Assembly: GCA_002373375.1 (NCBI GenBank)
Contig: DFLE01000015.1
Location: 1 to 64,000 of the forward strand
DNA length: 64,000 nt
Source: Prevotellaceae bacterium UBA3627
GTDB lineage: Bacteria; Bacteroidota; Bacteroidia; Bacteroidales; Bacteroidaceae
Direction of reading: 5' to 3'
The notes beneath the pieces are model-generated. The model did not search any database, was not told where the DNA came from, and saw only the letters and a program-made list of their open reading frames with translations. The position numbers and the translations under genes were made by a program. This document shows positions 45,011 to 53,316 of the stretch, piece after piece. Numbering within the stretch: position 1 is the stretch's first letter; every line of letters begins with the position of its first letter.

Positions 45011-45042
45011 TTTGTTTAATTCAAATAATTTTATTAATTTTG
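45011..45042 (+). promoter_or_regulatory. Predicted tRNA-Arg promoter
   Basis: TTTG (45011-45014), 20-bp spacer, TAATTTTG (45035-45042), about 43 nt before the tRNA 5' end. Confidence 0.75.
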
Positions 45043-45084
45043 CAGTCGCAAACAAGGAAGTTTGCAGATTAACATATTATGGTT

Positions 45085-45158
45085 GGTCTCGTAGCTCAGC
45101 TGGATAGAGCAACAGCCTTCTAAGCTGTGGGTCCGGGGTTCGAATCCCCGCGAGATCA
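45085..45158 (+). tRNA. tRNA-Arg (anticodon UCU)
   Basis: Full cloverleaf: acceptor GGTCTCG/CGAGATC with one G-T pair, D arm GCTC/GAGC, anticodon stem ACAGC/GCTGT with loop CTTCTAA (anticodon TCT), 5-nt variable loop, T arm CGGGG-TTCGAAT-CCCCG, discriminator A. No CCA is encoded. It decodes AGA. Confidence 0.97.
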
Positions 45159-45167
45159 CTTGGAGCA

Positions 45168-45205
45168 AAGGCAAGCACTTAGTTATTAAGTGCTTGCCTT
45201 TTTTG
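45168..45205 (+). terminator. Terminator of tRNA-Arg
   Basis: AAGGCAAGCACTTA (45168-45181) pairs with TAAGTGCTTGCCTT (45187-45200), followed by TTTTG. Confidence 0.9.
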
Positions 45206-45285
45206 TTATGCTGCCGCGTCGCTTGTTATTACGTAGTGCAGACGGTGCTATATATATAATAAGGTGCAAATCATGTTAAATTATT

Positions 45286-45470
45286 TTTGGAGTATTGATT
45301 ATTTTTTGTAAATTTGTATTCAATCACTGACAAGCGGCTCAGGGAGTTCCAGCAGCGGCTGTATGCTTAGGGAAAGGGAGAAGGGGTCGCTGTAATACAG
45401 CGACAAACTTAACTTAGCGGCACAAAAGTCAAGCGCCTCGCTCTGATTCAGGGCGGGGCGCTCTCATATA
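45286..45470 (+). ncRNA. Candidate small RNA behind an orphan promoter
   Basis: TTTG (45286-45289) and TAAATTTG (45309-45316) with 19-bp spacing form a consensus promoter with no gene downstream on its strand. The region from about 45323 contains CAGC/GCTG and GTCGCTG/CAGCGAC hairpins (the latter at 45386-45404). It ends in a GC-rich AGCGCC/GGCGCT stem (about 45431-45461) that may serve as terminator for this RNA or for the minus-strand kinase gene. No T run follows on the plus strand. Confidence 0.35.
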
Positions 45471-45503
45471 TATCTGGCTGTTCAGCCTTGGTAATAACGG
45501 GTG

Positions 45504-47162
45504 TCAATATTCAAACATACTGCCGCCAAGGAACTCGCGCAGCAGGCTGGTGGGGGGTATCTGGCTCTCGGGGATAGGCTTGATGTATCGCAGGAAGTGG
45601 AGCAGACGGTGCGCCTCGGTATATTCGTCACAGTTCTCAGGCACCTGCTCCAGCAGAGGGACAGCCTGAGTCTTGATGACCGACAGCTCAAAGAGCATGG
45701 CGGTGTTGAACATCATGTCGGCGTTCTCCTGATACGGGAAAATCCACTTGTCCTCGCCAGCCCTTACCGACTGCCACCGCTTTAGGGTCTGCTGTGCGGT
45801 GTTGTTGCGGTACTTGTAGTCGCGTATGATGCGTCGCAGTAGACGGTTGTCGGTGGTAGGTATGTAGTTATGGTCATCCATGGTGATGGTGGTGAGTGCT
45901 GAGGCATAGATGCGGTAAATCTGGTTTTGTGGTATCTGCGCCGTCAGTTCGGGGTTGAGGGCGTGTATGCCCTCGATTACGAGCACATCATTATCGTGCA
46001 ACTGCAGTTTCTTGCCGCTCATGCCGCTCTTGCCTGTCATGAAGTCATACTTAGGCAACTCCACCTCCTCGCCGTTGATAAGAGCGTTGAGCTGCTGGTT
46101 GAACAACTCGAGGTTGAGAGCATAGAGCGACTCATAGTCATAGTCGCCGTTCTCGTCGTGCGGGGTGTTCTCTCGGTCAACGAAATAATCGTCAAGGGAA
46201 ATGCCGATAGGACGAATGCCGTTGGTCACCAGCTGTATGGAGAGGCGTTTGCAGGTGGTGGTCTTGCCGCTGCTTGACGGTCCAGCTATCAGTATGACCT
46301 TCACCCCGTGGCGGCTGGCTATGTCGTCGGCAATGCGTGAGAGCTTCTTCTCCTGCAATGCCTCAAACACCATTATCATGTCTTTGCCGCGTCCGGCGAT
46401 GATGGCCTTGTTGAGGCGGCCCACGGTGCTTATGCGCATGGTGTCCTGCCACTGGTGGTACTCCTCAAAGAGGTCGAACATCTTGTCCTGACGTATAAAC
46501 TGCCCGAGCTTGTCGGGGTCGCTGCGCTGAGGTATGCGCAGCAGCAGCCCGTCATAATACATCTCCAGTCCGTAGGTCTTTATCTCCTGCGTGTTGCAGA
46601 GCACAGGACCGTAGAACGAGTCGTTGTAGTCATCTATGGAACAATAAGACGAGTACATACGTCCCTGGGTCTCCAGCAGTTCCACCTTAGACTCGTCACC
46701 CTCTTTTCTGAACAGCTCAATGACCTCCTCGGCCGGACGGTGATGACGCTTAATGGGGGTGGCAGACGCTATGATGGAATCCATCTGCGCGCGCAGGGCG
46801 TGTACATCGTCGGGTGTGACGTCGCGCCCGATGCTGAGCAGACAATAGTAGCCGTTGCTCACGGGAAACTCAATCCTTATCTTCCCGTCAGGGAAGAGGT
46901 CGTGTACGGCCTTGCAGAGGATGAAGAACAAGGTGCGCGTATATATTTTCAGCCCCAGCGGGTTGGTGATGTCGATAAACTCCACCGTCTTGTTGGTGTA
47001 TATGCGATAGTTCAGGCTCATCAGCTCATTGTTGACCTTAGCCGCCATCGGCGGCAAAGGCATATCAACGTCGAGCATGAAGAAAATCTCGCTGAGCGTG
47101 CTGCCCACCTCACATTTCGCGGTGTGTCCGTTGTTCTTGCATCTTATCTCTACTGTTCTCAT
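45504..47162 (-). CDS. Uridine kinase-like P-loop protein with N-terminal TGS/threonyl-tRNA-synthetase-like region
   Basis: 552 aa. The N-terminal part (about 1-200) resembles the TGS and second-domain region of threonyl-tRNA synthetase without its catalytic core. The C-terminal half is a phosphoribulokinase/uridine kinase domain: Walker A AGPSSSGKTTTCKR (about 291-304), GISLDDYFVDRENTP, YDFMTGKSG and VIEGIHALNPEL. Such nucleoside-kinase-like fusions are known across anaerobes; the substrate is not certain. It lies 24 bp downstream of pyrH in a probable two-gene operon. Confidence 0.85.
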   Translation of the reverse strand: MRTVEIRCKNNGHTAKCEVGSTLSEIFFMLDVDMPLPPMAAKVNNELMSLNYRIYTNKTVEFIDITNPLGLKIYTRTLFFILCKAVHDLFPDGKIRIEFPVSNGYYCLLSIGRDVTPDDVHALRAQMDSIIASATPIKRHHRPAEEVIELFRKEGDESKVELLETQGRMYSSYCSIDDYNDSFYGPVLCNTQEIKTYGLEMYYDGLLLRIPQRSDPDKLGQFIRQDKMFDLFEEYHQWQDTMRISTVGRLNKAIIAGRGKDMIMVFEALQEKKLSRIADDIASRHGVKVILIAGPSSSGKTTTCKRLSIQLVTNGIRPIGISLDDYFVDRENTPHDENGDYDYESLYALNLELFNQQLNALINGEEVELPKYDFMTGKSGMSGKKLQLHDNDVLVIEGIHALNPELTAQIPQNQIYRIYASALTTITMDDHNYIPTTDNRLLRRIIRDYKYRNNTAQQTLKRWQSVRAGEDKWIFPYQENADMMFNTAMLFELSVIKTQAVPLLEQVPENCDEYTEAHRLLHFLRYIKPIPESQIPPTSLLREFLGGSMFEY

Positions 47163-47186
47163 AGCATCAGTCGTTAATTAAAAAGT

Positions 47187-47894
47187 TCAGTTATGTACCA
47201 GGGTGCCTATCTCCTCGCCCAGCATCACTTTCTTCAGGTTGCCCACCACGTCCATGTTAAACACATAGATAGGCAGGTTGTTCTGCATACACATGGCAGT
47301 GGCTGTGATGTCCATCACCTTCAGGCCCTTGGCTATCACGTCCTGATATGTGATGTCGTGGAACTTTGTTGCCGTAGGGTCTTTCTCCGGGTCGGCGGTG
47401 TAGATGCCGTCCACGCGTGTGCCCTTGAGCATCACGTCTGCCTCAATCTCTATGCCGCGCAATGAAGAACCTGTATCGGTGGTGAAATAAGGGTTGCCCG
47501 TACCAGCCGACATGATGACCACCTCGCCCTGCTTCATGGCATCGATGGCCTTCCACTTGGTATAGAACTCGCCGATAGGCTCCATGCGTATGGCAGTGAG
47601 CACGCGGTTCTTCTGTCCGGCAGCGTCGAGTGCTGATGACAGCGCCAGTGAGTTGATAACCGTAGCGCACATACCCATCTGGTCGCCCTTCACGCGGTCG
47701 AAGCCCTTGCCGGCACCAGAGAGTCCGCGGAAGATGTTGCCACCGCCAATCACGATGCCAATCTCCACGCCCATGTCGGCTATCTCCTTTATCTGTCGTG
47801 CGTAGTCGTTCAGTCTCTCGGTGTCAATACCATGTCCTTGCTTGCCTTGCAGGCTCTCACCAGAGAGCTTCAGTAATATTCTTTTGAATTTCAT
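47187..47894 (-). CDS. pyrH: UMP kinase
   Basis: Phosphorylates UMP to UDP; hexameric amino-acid-kinase fold. The 235-aa protein begins KRILLKLSGESLQG and contains GGGNIFRG and the ATAMCMQNNLPIYVFNM segment. Normal length. The usual neighbours tsf/frr are absent. It is followed by the uridine kinase-like gene, so the operon joins two uridylate-related kinases. A consensus promoter is at 47927-47957, with array D about 250 bp upstream of the start. Confidence 0.95.
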   Translation of the reverse strand: MKFKRILLKLSGESLQGKQGHGIDTERLNDYARQIKEIADMGVEIGIVIGGGNIFRGLSGAGKGFDRVKGDQMGMCATVINSLALSSALDAAGQKNRVLTAIRMEPIGEFYTKWKAIDAMKQGEVVIMSAGTGNPYFTTDTGSSLRGIEIEADVMLKGTRVDGIYTADPEKDPTATKFHDITYQDVIAKGLKVMDITATAMCMQNNLPIYVFNMDVVGNLKKVMLGEEIGTLVHN

Positions 47895-47926
47895 TGTAGT
47901 TTATATCGTTTATGTTTCTTATTCAG

Positions 47927-47957
47927 CAAAGTTACAAAGTTTTTGCGACATTACAAA
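47927..47957 (-). promoter_or_regulatory. Predicted pyrH promoter
   Basis: Minus-strand TAACTTTG (plus CAAAGTTA, 47927-47934) and TTTG (plus CAAA, 47954-47957), 19-bp spacing. Confidence 0.78.
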
Positions 47958-48056
47958 AAATACTTATTTATATTTTATCACTGACGCTGCAATGTCAGGA
48001 CATTTTGTCAGGGAAAGCAGTGTTTTGGGTTACAAAGTGTAAAGTAGGGAAAAGAC

Positions 48057-48092
48057 AAACGGAGATGCCGAAATAGAGCGGCATCTCCGTTT
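48057..48092 (-). terminator. Terminator downstream of the beta-galactosidase gene
   Basis: AAACGGAGATGCCG (48057-48070) pairs perfectly with CGGCATCTCCGTTT (48079-48092), 8-nt loop. T-rich text follows on both strands. If it ends the GH35 transcript, array D lies inside that transcript's 3' region. Confidence 0.82.
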
Positions 48093-48141
48093 TCTGTATG
48101 GTTTGTGTGGTGGAAAAACATCCAAAAACACACCATGAAGT

Positions 48142-48259
48142 GTCATTCGATAGCTTTTACTCTGTCATTCGATAGCTTTCACCTCGTCATTCGATAGCTT
48201 TCACACTGTAAAGTGATAGCTTTTACACCGTGACTTGATAGCTTTTACAAGGCTATGAC
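48142..48259. repeat. 22-bp-period palindromic array D
   Basis: Five units start at 48149, 48171, 48193, 48215 and 48237, exactly 22 bp apart: GATAGCTTTTAC, GATAGCTTTCAC, GATAGCTTTCAC, GATAGCTTTTAC and GATAGCTTTTAC. The fourth is the full palindromic cell GTAAAGTGATAGCTTTTAC. This is the best-preserved copy. No spacers as in CRISPR. The rest of 48260-48436 has no apparent gene. Confidence 0.92.
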
Positions 48260-48436
48260 GAACCCCTGTTTTTGTCGTGCGCTGATATTCAGGCAGTTAT
48301 ATAAAAGCTGAAAAATCGCGTAAAATCAACCAACGGATATTTGATTTTCAAATATCGCAAGGAAATGGCGGTAGGAAAAAACAAAGTGTAAGCGTAAAAG
48401 CCTTTTTTGTAACAAAATGTCAGTCTTGATTACCGG

Positions 48437-50434
48437 TTACTTGGCACCAGGTGCGGCATCGTTACCCTGTCCGCCATCAGCGGCAGCCTTGGCCTTAGGA
48501 GCGCCGGCCCTACCGGCGAGCGCCTCCTTCAGTGCCTTGCCCTTGACAGCATCCTTAGGCAGGAACTCACGGTGCAGCTGGTCAACGACAGGCTCAGCCA
48601 GTCCGCGCAGCGAAGCCTTGGCAGGCCCGGTGATGTCGAGAACCACAACCCTGTTCTTGCCTTTCTTGAGCCAGCAGCCAGGCAGGAAGAGCGTCTGCTG
48701 TGGTCCTACGTTCCAGAAGCGTCCCAGGCAGTGGCCGTTAACCCATACGAGACCCTTGCCCCATGAGCTCATGTCGAGATAGGTGTCGCCCGTCTTCTTC
48801 AGCGTGAACGAAGCCTTGTAGTATGCAGGGGTGCCGGCAGAACCGGTGCCCGGTATGGCGCTCATGTTGTCGGCGAGACTGTCGATAGAGGCAGCGTCGT
48901 CATATATAGGGAAGCGATAGACCTTCCAGTCCTTGAGGTTGTAAGTAACCTCGTCCTTACCGTTGGTAGTAAGCAGTTCCACGCTGCGTGTTATGCCCTT
49001 AGGGTCATTGATGAGCTTAGAATAGTTGATGCGTCCCATTGCCTCGATGAAAATGTCGAGAGAACTGCCTTCAGCCACATCCTCAGGGAGGCGCAGCGTC
49101 GTCTCATAACCGTTGCCACGGTAGAGCTCGCCCACCTTCTTGTCGTTCACATACACTATGGCATAGTCGCACATGTCGTTAATCTGCAACAAGGTGCCCG
49201 CCTTTACCGCAGGCATGGTGGTAGAGTAGAGTATGCTGCCGTAGCCCAAGTCATACTGCTCCATAGGCATCACGTCGTGTGAAGACACAGGCTCAGGCAT
49301 GTTGCCAGCCCTCAGCAGAGGCATCATGTGGTCAAACCTCACCTCAGGAATCTGTATTATTGGCATCGGCTTGGGCACGTCGGGCAGTTTGGTGTCAGAG
49401 TAGCCCTGCAGCAGCTCGCGCAGCTTGTAATACTTCTCAGTGGCGGCACCCTGCTCGTTGATAGGAGCATCATAGTCGTAGCTGGTGCAGTCAGGGGCGA
49501 AACCCTTGTTGTTGGCACCCGCCCACTGTGCGAATGACGTACCGCCGTGAGCCATATACAGAGAGAAAGAGATATTGTTGTCGAGCATAGTCTTGATGCC
49601 CTTGACCATAGCGTCGTAAGGGCGGGTCTGGTGAGACGTGCCCCATCCGTCAAACCATCCGCTCCAGTACTCGGAGCACATCAGCGGCTGGTCAGGGCGC
49701 AGTTGCTTCACGCGCTTGAACTGGTCGAGCACCTTGGCACCGGTGCCGAAGTTCATGGTCCAGAGAAGGTCAGACAGGGCATTCATCTCGAAATTGCTTG
49801 ACCAGTCGCACTGGAAGAGCACCGTCTTGTCGAAGCCTACGGAGCGCAGTATGTCGCGCACCTCACTGACGTAAGGCTTGTTCTCGGCGTAGGAGCCGTA
49901 CTCGTTCTCCACCTGCATCATGATGATAGGCCCGCCGTTCTCTATGGTAAGCGGAGCCAGCTGCTTGCCCACCTCGGTCTCGAAGCGCTTCACGCACTCA
50001 AGGAAGTAAGGGTCGCAGTCGCGCAGCGATATGTCACGCTTCTTGAGCAGCCACCAAGGCAGTCCGCCCATCTCCCACTCAGCACATACATAAGGTCCGG
50101 GACGCACTATGACGTACATGCCGTTCTTCTGACACAGACGGCAGAAAGCCGCTATGTCACAGTCGTCACTCCAGTTGAACACGCCCTCGCGCTGCTCGTG
50201 CTTGTTCCAGAAGATGTATATACAGATGGTGTTCATACCCAACGCCTTGCACATCTTGATGCGATGCTCCCAGTAGGGACGAGGAATACGGGCGTAATGC
50301 AACTCGGCAGCCTTTACCGTAAATGGCTTACCGTTAAGCAGAAACGTGCCTTTCCCTGCCTCGAACGAACCAGCGTGTGCGGTGCATAGGAAAGAAGATA
50401 AAGCAAGTAATGCTATTGTCAAAAAATGTCTCAT
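48437..50434 (-). CDS. Secreted beta-galactosidase (GH35)
   Basis: 665 aa from the ATG at 50434, which starts a clear signal peptide (MRHFLTIALLALSSFLCTAHA); the longer frame would begin inside the -7 box at 50462-50469. The GH35 TIM barrel (about 25-340) has FWNKHEQREG, RPGPYVCAEWEMGG and the acid/base-type QVENEYGSY; the nucleophile region is MCSEYWSGWFD. Beta-sandwich domains follow with WVNGHCLGRFWNVGPQ. The last roughly 35 residues are an odd Ala/Gly/Lys-rich tail (AGRAGAPKAKAAADGG). It removes terminal beta-galactose from pectic or other side chains. Confidence 0.92.
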   Translation of the reverse strand: MRHFLTIALLALSSFLCTAHAGSFEAGKGTFLLNGKPFTVKAAELHYARIPRPYWEHRIKMCKALGMNTICIYIFWNKHEQREGVFNWSDDCDIAAFCRLCQKNGMYVIVRPGPYVCAEWEMGGLPWWLLKKRDISLRDCDPYFLECVKRFETEVGKQLAPLTIENGGPIIMMQVENEYGSYAENKPYVSEVRDILRSVGFDKTVLFQCDWSSNFEMNALSDLLWTMNFGTGAKVLDQFKRVKQLRPDQPLMCSEYWSGWFDGWGTSHQTRPYDAMVKGIKTMLDNNISFSLYMAHGGTSFAQWAGANNKGFAPDCTSYDYDAPINEQGAATEKYYKLRELLQGYSDTKLPDVPKPMPIIQIPEVRFDHMMPLLRAGNMPEPVSSHDVMPMEQYDLGYGSILYSTTMPAVKAGTLLQINDMCDYAIVYVNDKKVGELYRGNGYETTLRLPEDVAEGSSLDIFIEAMGRINYSKLINDPKGITRSVELLTTNGKDEVTYNLKDWKVYRFPIYDDAASIDSLADNMSAIPGTGSAGTPAYYKASFTLKKTGDTYLDMSSWGKGLVWVNGHCLGRFWNVGPQQTLFLPGCWLKKGKNRVVVLDITGPAKASLRGLAEPVVDQLHREFLPKDAVKGKALKEALAGRAGAPKAKAAADGGQGNDAAPGAK

Positions 50435-50461
50435 TATAGCAGAATATTGATTAGATGACTG

Positions 50462-50469
50462 CAAAGGTA
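50462..50469 (-). promoter_or_regulatory. Predicted -7 box of the beta-galactosidase gene
   Basis: Minus-strand TACCTTTG (plus CAAAGGTA). No -33 TTTG at the usual distance. It fixes translation at the ATG at 50434. Confidence 0.5.
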
Positions 50470-50533
50470 CAAAAAATAAATAAAAAATATGTTTTTTTAA
50501 GACTTTACTTTTTCCCGTTAGCGTTTTTTTTAT

Positions 50534-50541
50534 TAATTTTG
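50534..50541 (+). promoter_or_regulatory. Possible gyrA -7 box
   Basis: TAATTTTG at 50534-50541. No clear -33 element. The leader of about 130 nt contains a short GCCC/GGGC hairpin followed by ATTTTTG near 50590-50605, reminiscent of an attenuator but with a very short stem. Confidence 0.4.
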
Positions 50542-50676
50542 TAAATGTAATATTATGCGCAAAATGCGACAGAGGGCGTTTTAGGCCCCTTCTCGGGCAT
50601 TTTTGTGAAAAAGGGTAGGGATGAGCAGAATAAGTGTAAAAAGAAGAAAGAAGTTAAAAAATAACGTATAAAATAA

Positions 50677-53247
50677 ATGGATGAGACACAGACGTACGAT
50701 TACGACCGCATCAGAAAGATAAACATCGAGGATGAGATGAAGTCAAGCTACATTGACTATTCAATGTCCGTAATCGTGGCCCGCGCACTGCCTGATGTGC
50801 GTGACGGCTTCAAGCCGGTACACCGCCGCATACTCTATGGTATGCTCGGCATTAACAATACCAGCAACCAGCCGTACAAGAAGTGTGCGCGTGTAGTAGG
50901 TGAGGTACTGGGTAAGTATCACCCACACGGCGACTCTTCTGTATATGGCGCCTTGGTGCGCCTGGCACAGGATTGGAATATGCGCTATACGCTCGTGGAC
51001 GGTCAGGGTAACTTCGGTTCGGTTGACGGCGACTCTGCGGCAGCCATGCGTTACACCGAGTGCCGACTGAGCAAGATGGGTGAGCACATCATGGACGACC
51101 TGGATAAGGAGACGGTTGACATGATGAACAACTTTGACGACTCGCTGCAGGAGCCTACAGTGATGCCTACCAAGATACCTAACCTGCTGGTGAACGGTGG
51201 TAACGGTATTGCCGTGGGTATGGCTACAAACATACCTACCCACAACCTGGGAGAGGTGATAGACGGCTGCTGTGCATACATAGATAATCCGGAGATAGAT
51301 ACTGACGGTCTGATGCAGTATGTGAAGGCGCCAGACTTCCCTACGGGTGCATATATATATGGTATACAGGGCGTAAAGGATGCCTATGAGACCGGTCGCG
51401 GACGTATCGTGATACGTGCGAAGGCAGAGATAGAGTCAGGCGAGTCACATGACAAGATTGTGGTGACAGAGATACCTTACGGCGTGAACAAGGCGCAGTT
51501 GATAGAGAACATCGCCGACCTCGTGAAGGAGGGTAAGCTGGAGGGTATATCCAACGTGAACGACGAGACGGGCCGTCAGGGTATGCGTATCGTGGTTGAC
51601 GTGAAGCGTGACGCTAATGCCAACGTGATACTGAACAAACTGTTCAAGATGACGGCGCTGCAGAGCTCGTTCTCTGTTAACTGCATTGCGCTGGTGAAGG
51701 GACGTCCGCGCCTGCTGACACTGAAGGACTGCATAAAGTACTTCGTGGAGCACCGTCATGACGTGACAATACGCCGCACCAAGTTTGAGAAGCGCAAGGC
51801 TGAGGCTCGCGCCCATATACTTGAGGGCTTGATAATTGCCGTGGACAATATTGACGAGGTGGTGCAGATTATAAAGGCATCAAAGACTCCGACCGACGCA
51901 AAACGCAGTTTGGAGGAGCGCTTCAATATTGACGAGCTGCAGTCAAGTGCCATCGTGGATATGCGCCTCGGACAGTTGACAGGCCTGCGTGTGGAAGAGC
52001 TGCGTAACGAGTATGTGGAGTTGGAGAAACTCATTGCATACTTGCAGCAGATACTTGAGGACCCTGAGCTGTGTAAGAAGGTGATGAAGGACGAGCTGCA
52101 GGAGGTGAAGGCGAAATACGGCGACGAGCGCCGCACACAGATAAAGCTCTCTAATGCAGAGTTTAACCCTGAGCAGTTCTATGCCAACGACCCTGTGGTT
52201 ATCACCATGAGCCACCTGGGATATATTAAGCGTACGCTGCAGACCGACTTCCGCGCGCAGAGCCGTGGCGGTACGGGTACACGCGGCAGCCGCACACGCG
52301 AGCAAGACTTCACAGAGTATATGTATGCGGCTGACGCACATGACATGATACTCTTCTTCACCCGCAAGGGACGTGTGTACTGGCAGCGCTGTTTCGAGAT
52401 ACCAGAGGGAGCACGTGACTCAAAGGGACGTGCCATACAGAATATGTTGCAGCTGGAGCCAGATGACAGCGTGAACGCATTCCTCGGCATACAGAGCCAT
52501 AAGTTCGTGGATGAGGAGTTCCTCAACAGCCACTTCGTGGTGTTTGCCACTAAGAACGGTACGGTGAAGCGTACCTGCCTGAAGGAGTTCTCACGTCCTC
52601 GCTCGCTCGGTGTGCGTGCAATCAACATCAGGGAGGATGACGACGTGGTTAACGTAATGCTCACCAACGGACACAACGAGCTGATACTTGCCAGCCGTAA
52701 CGGTAAGGCAGTGCGCTTCAATGAGACCGACGTGAGAGTGATGAGCCGTCTGGCTACCGGTGTGCGCGGCATGACGCTGCAGGGCGATGACGACGCTGTG
52801 ATAGAGATGGTTGTGGCTTACGACCCAGAGCAGTCACTCATGGTTGTATCAGAGAAGGGCTTCGGCAAGCGCTCTAAGATAGGCGTGCTGACAGAGACCA
52901 AGCGCGAGGACGGCACCACCTATATGAAGGTGGAAGACGGCGGCTACAGGCTTAGCAAGCGCGGTTCGAAGGGCGTCAACACACTGAACGTGACAGACAA
53001 GACCGGCAAGGTGGTGGCTGTGAAGTGTGTGAAGGGTGACGAGGACCTTATGATTATAAACAAGAGCGGCATAGCTATACGCTTTGCCATCACCGACACG
53101 GGCGGCGAGAAGGGACGCAACACGCAGGGCGTGAAACTCATAGAGCTGAAGAAGCGCGGCGAGGAGATAGCCAGTGTATGCGTAGTGCCGCATGAGGATG
53201 TGGAGGAGCAGGACGAGGCTGACGAGACAAATAATAATGTGGAGTAA
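50677..53247 (+). CDS. gyrA: DNA gyrase subunit A
   Basis: Cuts and rejoins DNA during negative supercoiling with GyrB. 856 aa. Catalytic Tyr126 lies in AAAMRYTE. The quinolone-determining region reads HPHGDSSVYGALVR: the E. coli Ser83 equivalent is Ser87, while the Asp87 equivalent is Gly91. The C-terminal beta-pinwheel carries a variant GyrA box in AQSRGGTGTRGS. The tail is acidic (EEQDEADETNNNVE). It is followed after 69 bp by a TPR protein gene on the same strand. Confidence 0.97.
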   Translation: MDETQTYDYDRIRKINIEDEMKSSYIDYSMSVIVARALPDVRDGFKPVHRRILYGMLGINNTSNQPYKKCARVVGEVLGKYHPHGDSSVYGALVRLAQDWNMRYTLVDGQGNFGSVDGDSAAAMRYTECRLSKMGEHIMDDLDKETVDMMNNFDDSLQEPTVMPTKIPNLLVNGGNGIAVGMATNIPTHNLGEVIDGCCAYIDNPEIDTDGLMQYVKAPDFPTGAYIYGIQGVKDAYETGRGRIVIRAKAEIESGESHDKIVVTEIPYGVNKAQLIENIADLVKEGKLEGISNVNDETGRQGMRIVVDVKRDANANVILNKLFKMTALQSSFSVNCIALVKGRPRLLTLKDCIKYFVEHRHDVTIRRTKFEKRKAEARAHILEGLIIAVDNIDEVVQIIKASKTPTDAKRSLEERFNIDELQSSAIVDMRLGQLTGLRVEELRNEYVELEKLIAYLQQILEDPELCKKVMKDELQEVKAKYGDERRTQIKLSNAEFNPEQFYANDPVVITMSHLGYIKRTLQTDFRAQSRGGTGTRGSRTREQDFTEYMYAADAHDMILFFTRKGRVYWQRCFEIPEGARDSKGRAIQNMLQLEPDDSVNAFLGIQSHKFVDEEFLNSHFVVFATKNGTVKRTCLKEFSRPRSLGVRAINIREDDDVVNVMLTNGHNELILASRNGKAVRFNETDVRVMSRLATGVRGMTLQGDDDAVIEMVVAYDPEQSLMVVSEKGFGKRSKIGVLTETKREDGTTYMKVEDGGYRLSKRGSKGVNTLNVTDKTGKVVAVKCVKGDEDLMIINKSGIAIRFAITDTGGEKGRNTQGVKLIELKKRGEEIASVCVVPHEDVEEQDEADETNNNVE

Positions 53248-53316
53248 GCGCATTCAACGTTTCGGGCGTTGATACGTCAAAATAATGATTAAACTAACAA
53301 CTGTGAATAAACAATT

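Noticed and set aside
45085..45158. tRNA-Arg as an integration site
   Set aside because: No integrase, no direct repeat of the tRNA 3' end and no foreign gene block were seen on either side.
48142..48259. CRISPR-like array
   Set aside because: Repeats are contiguous 22-bp cells with no unique 30-bp spacers, and no cas genes are in the window.
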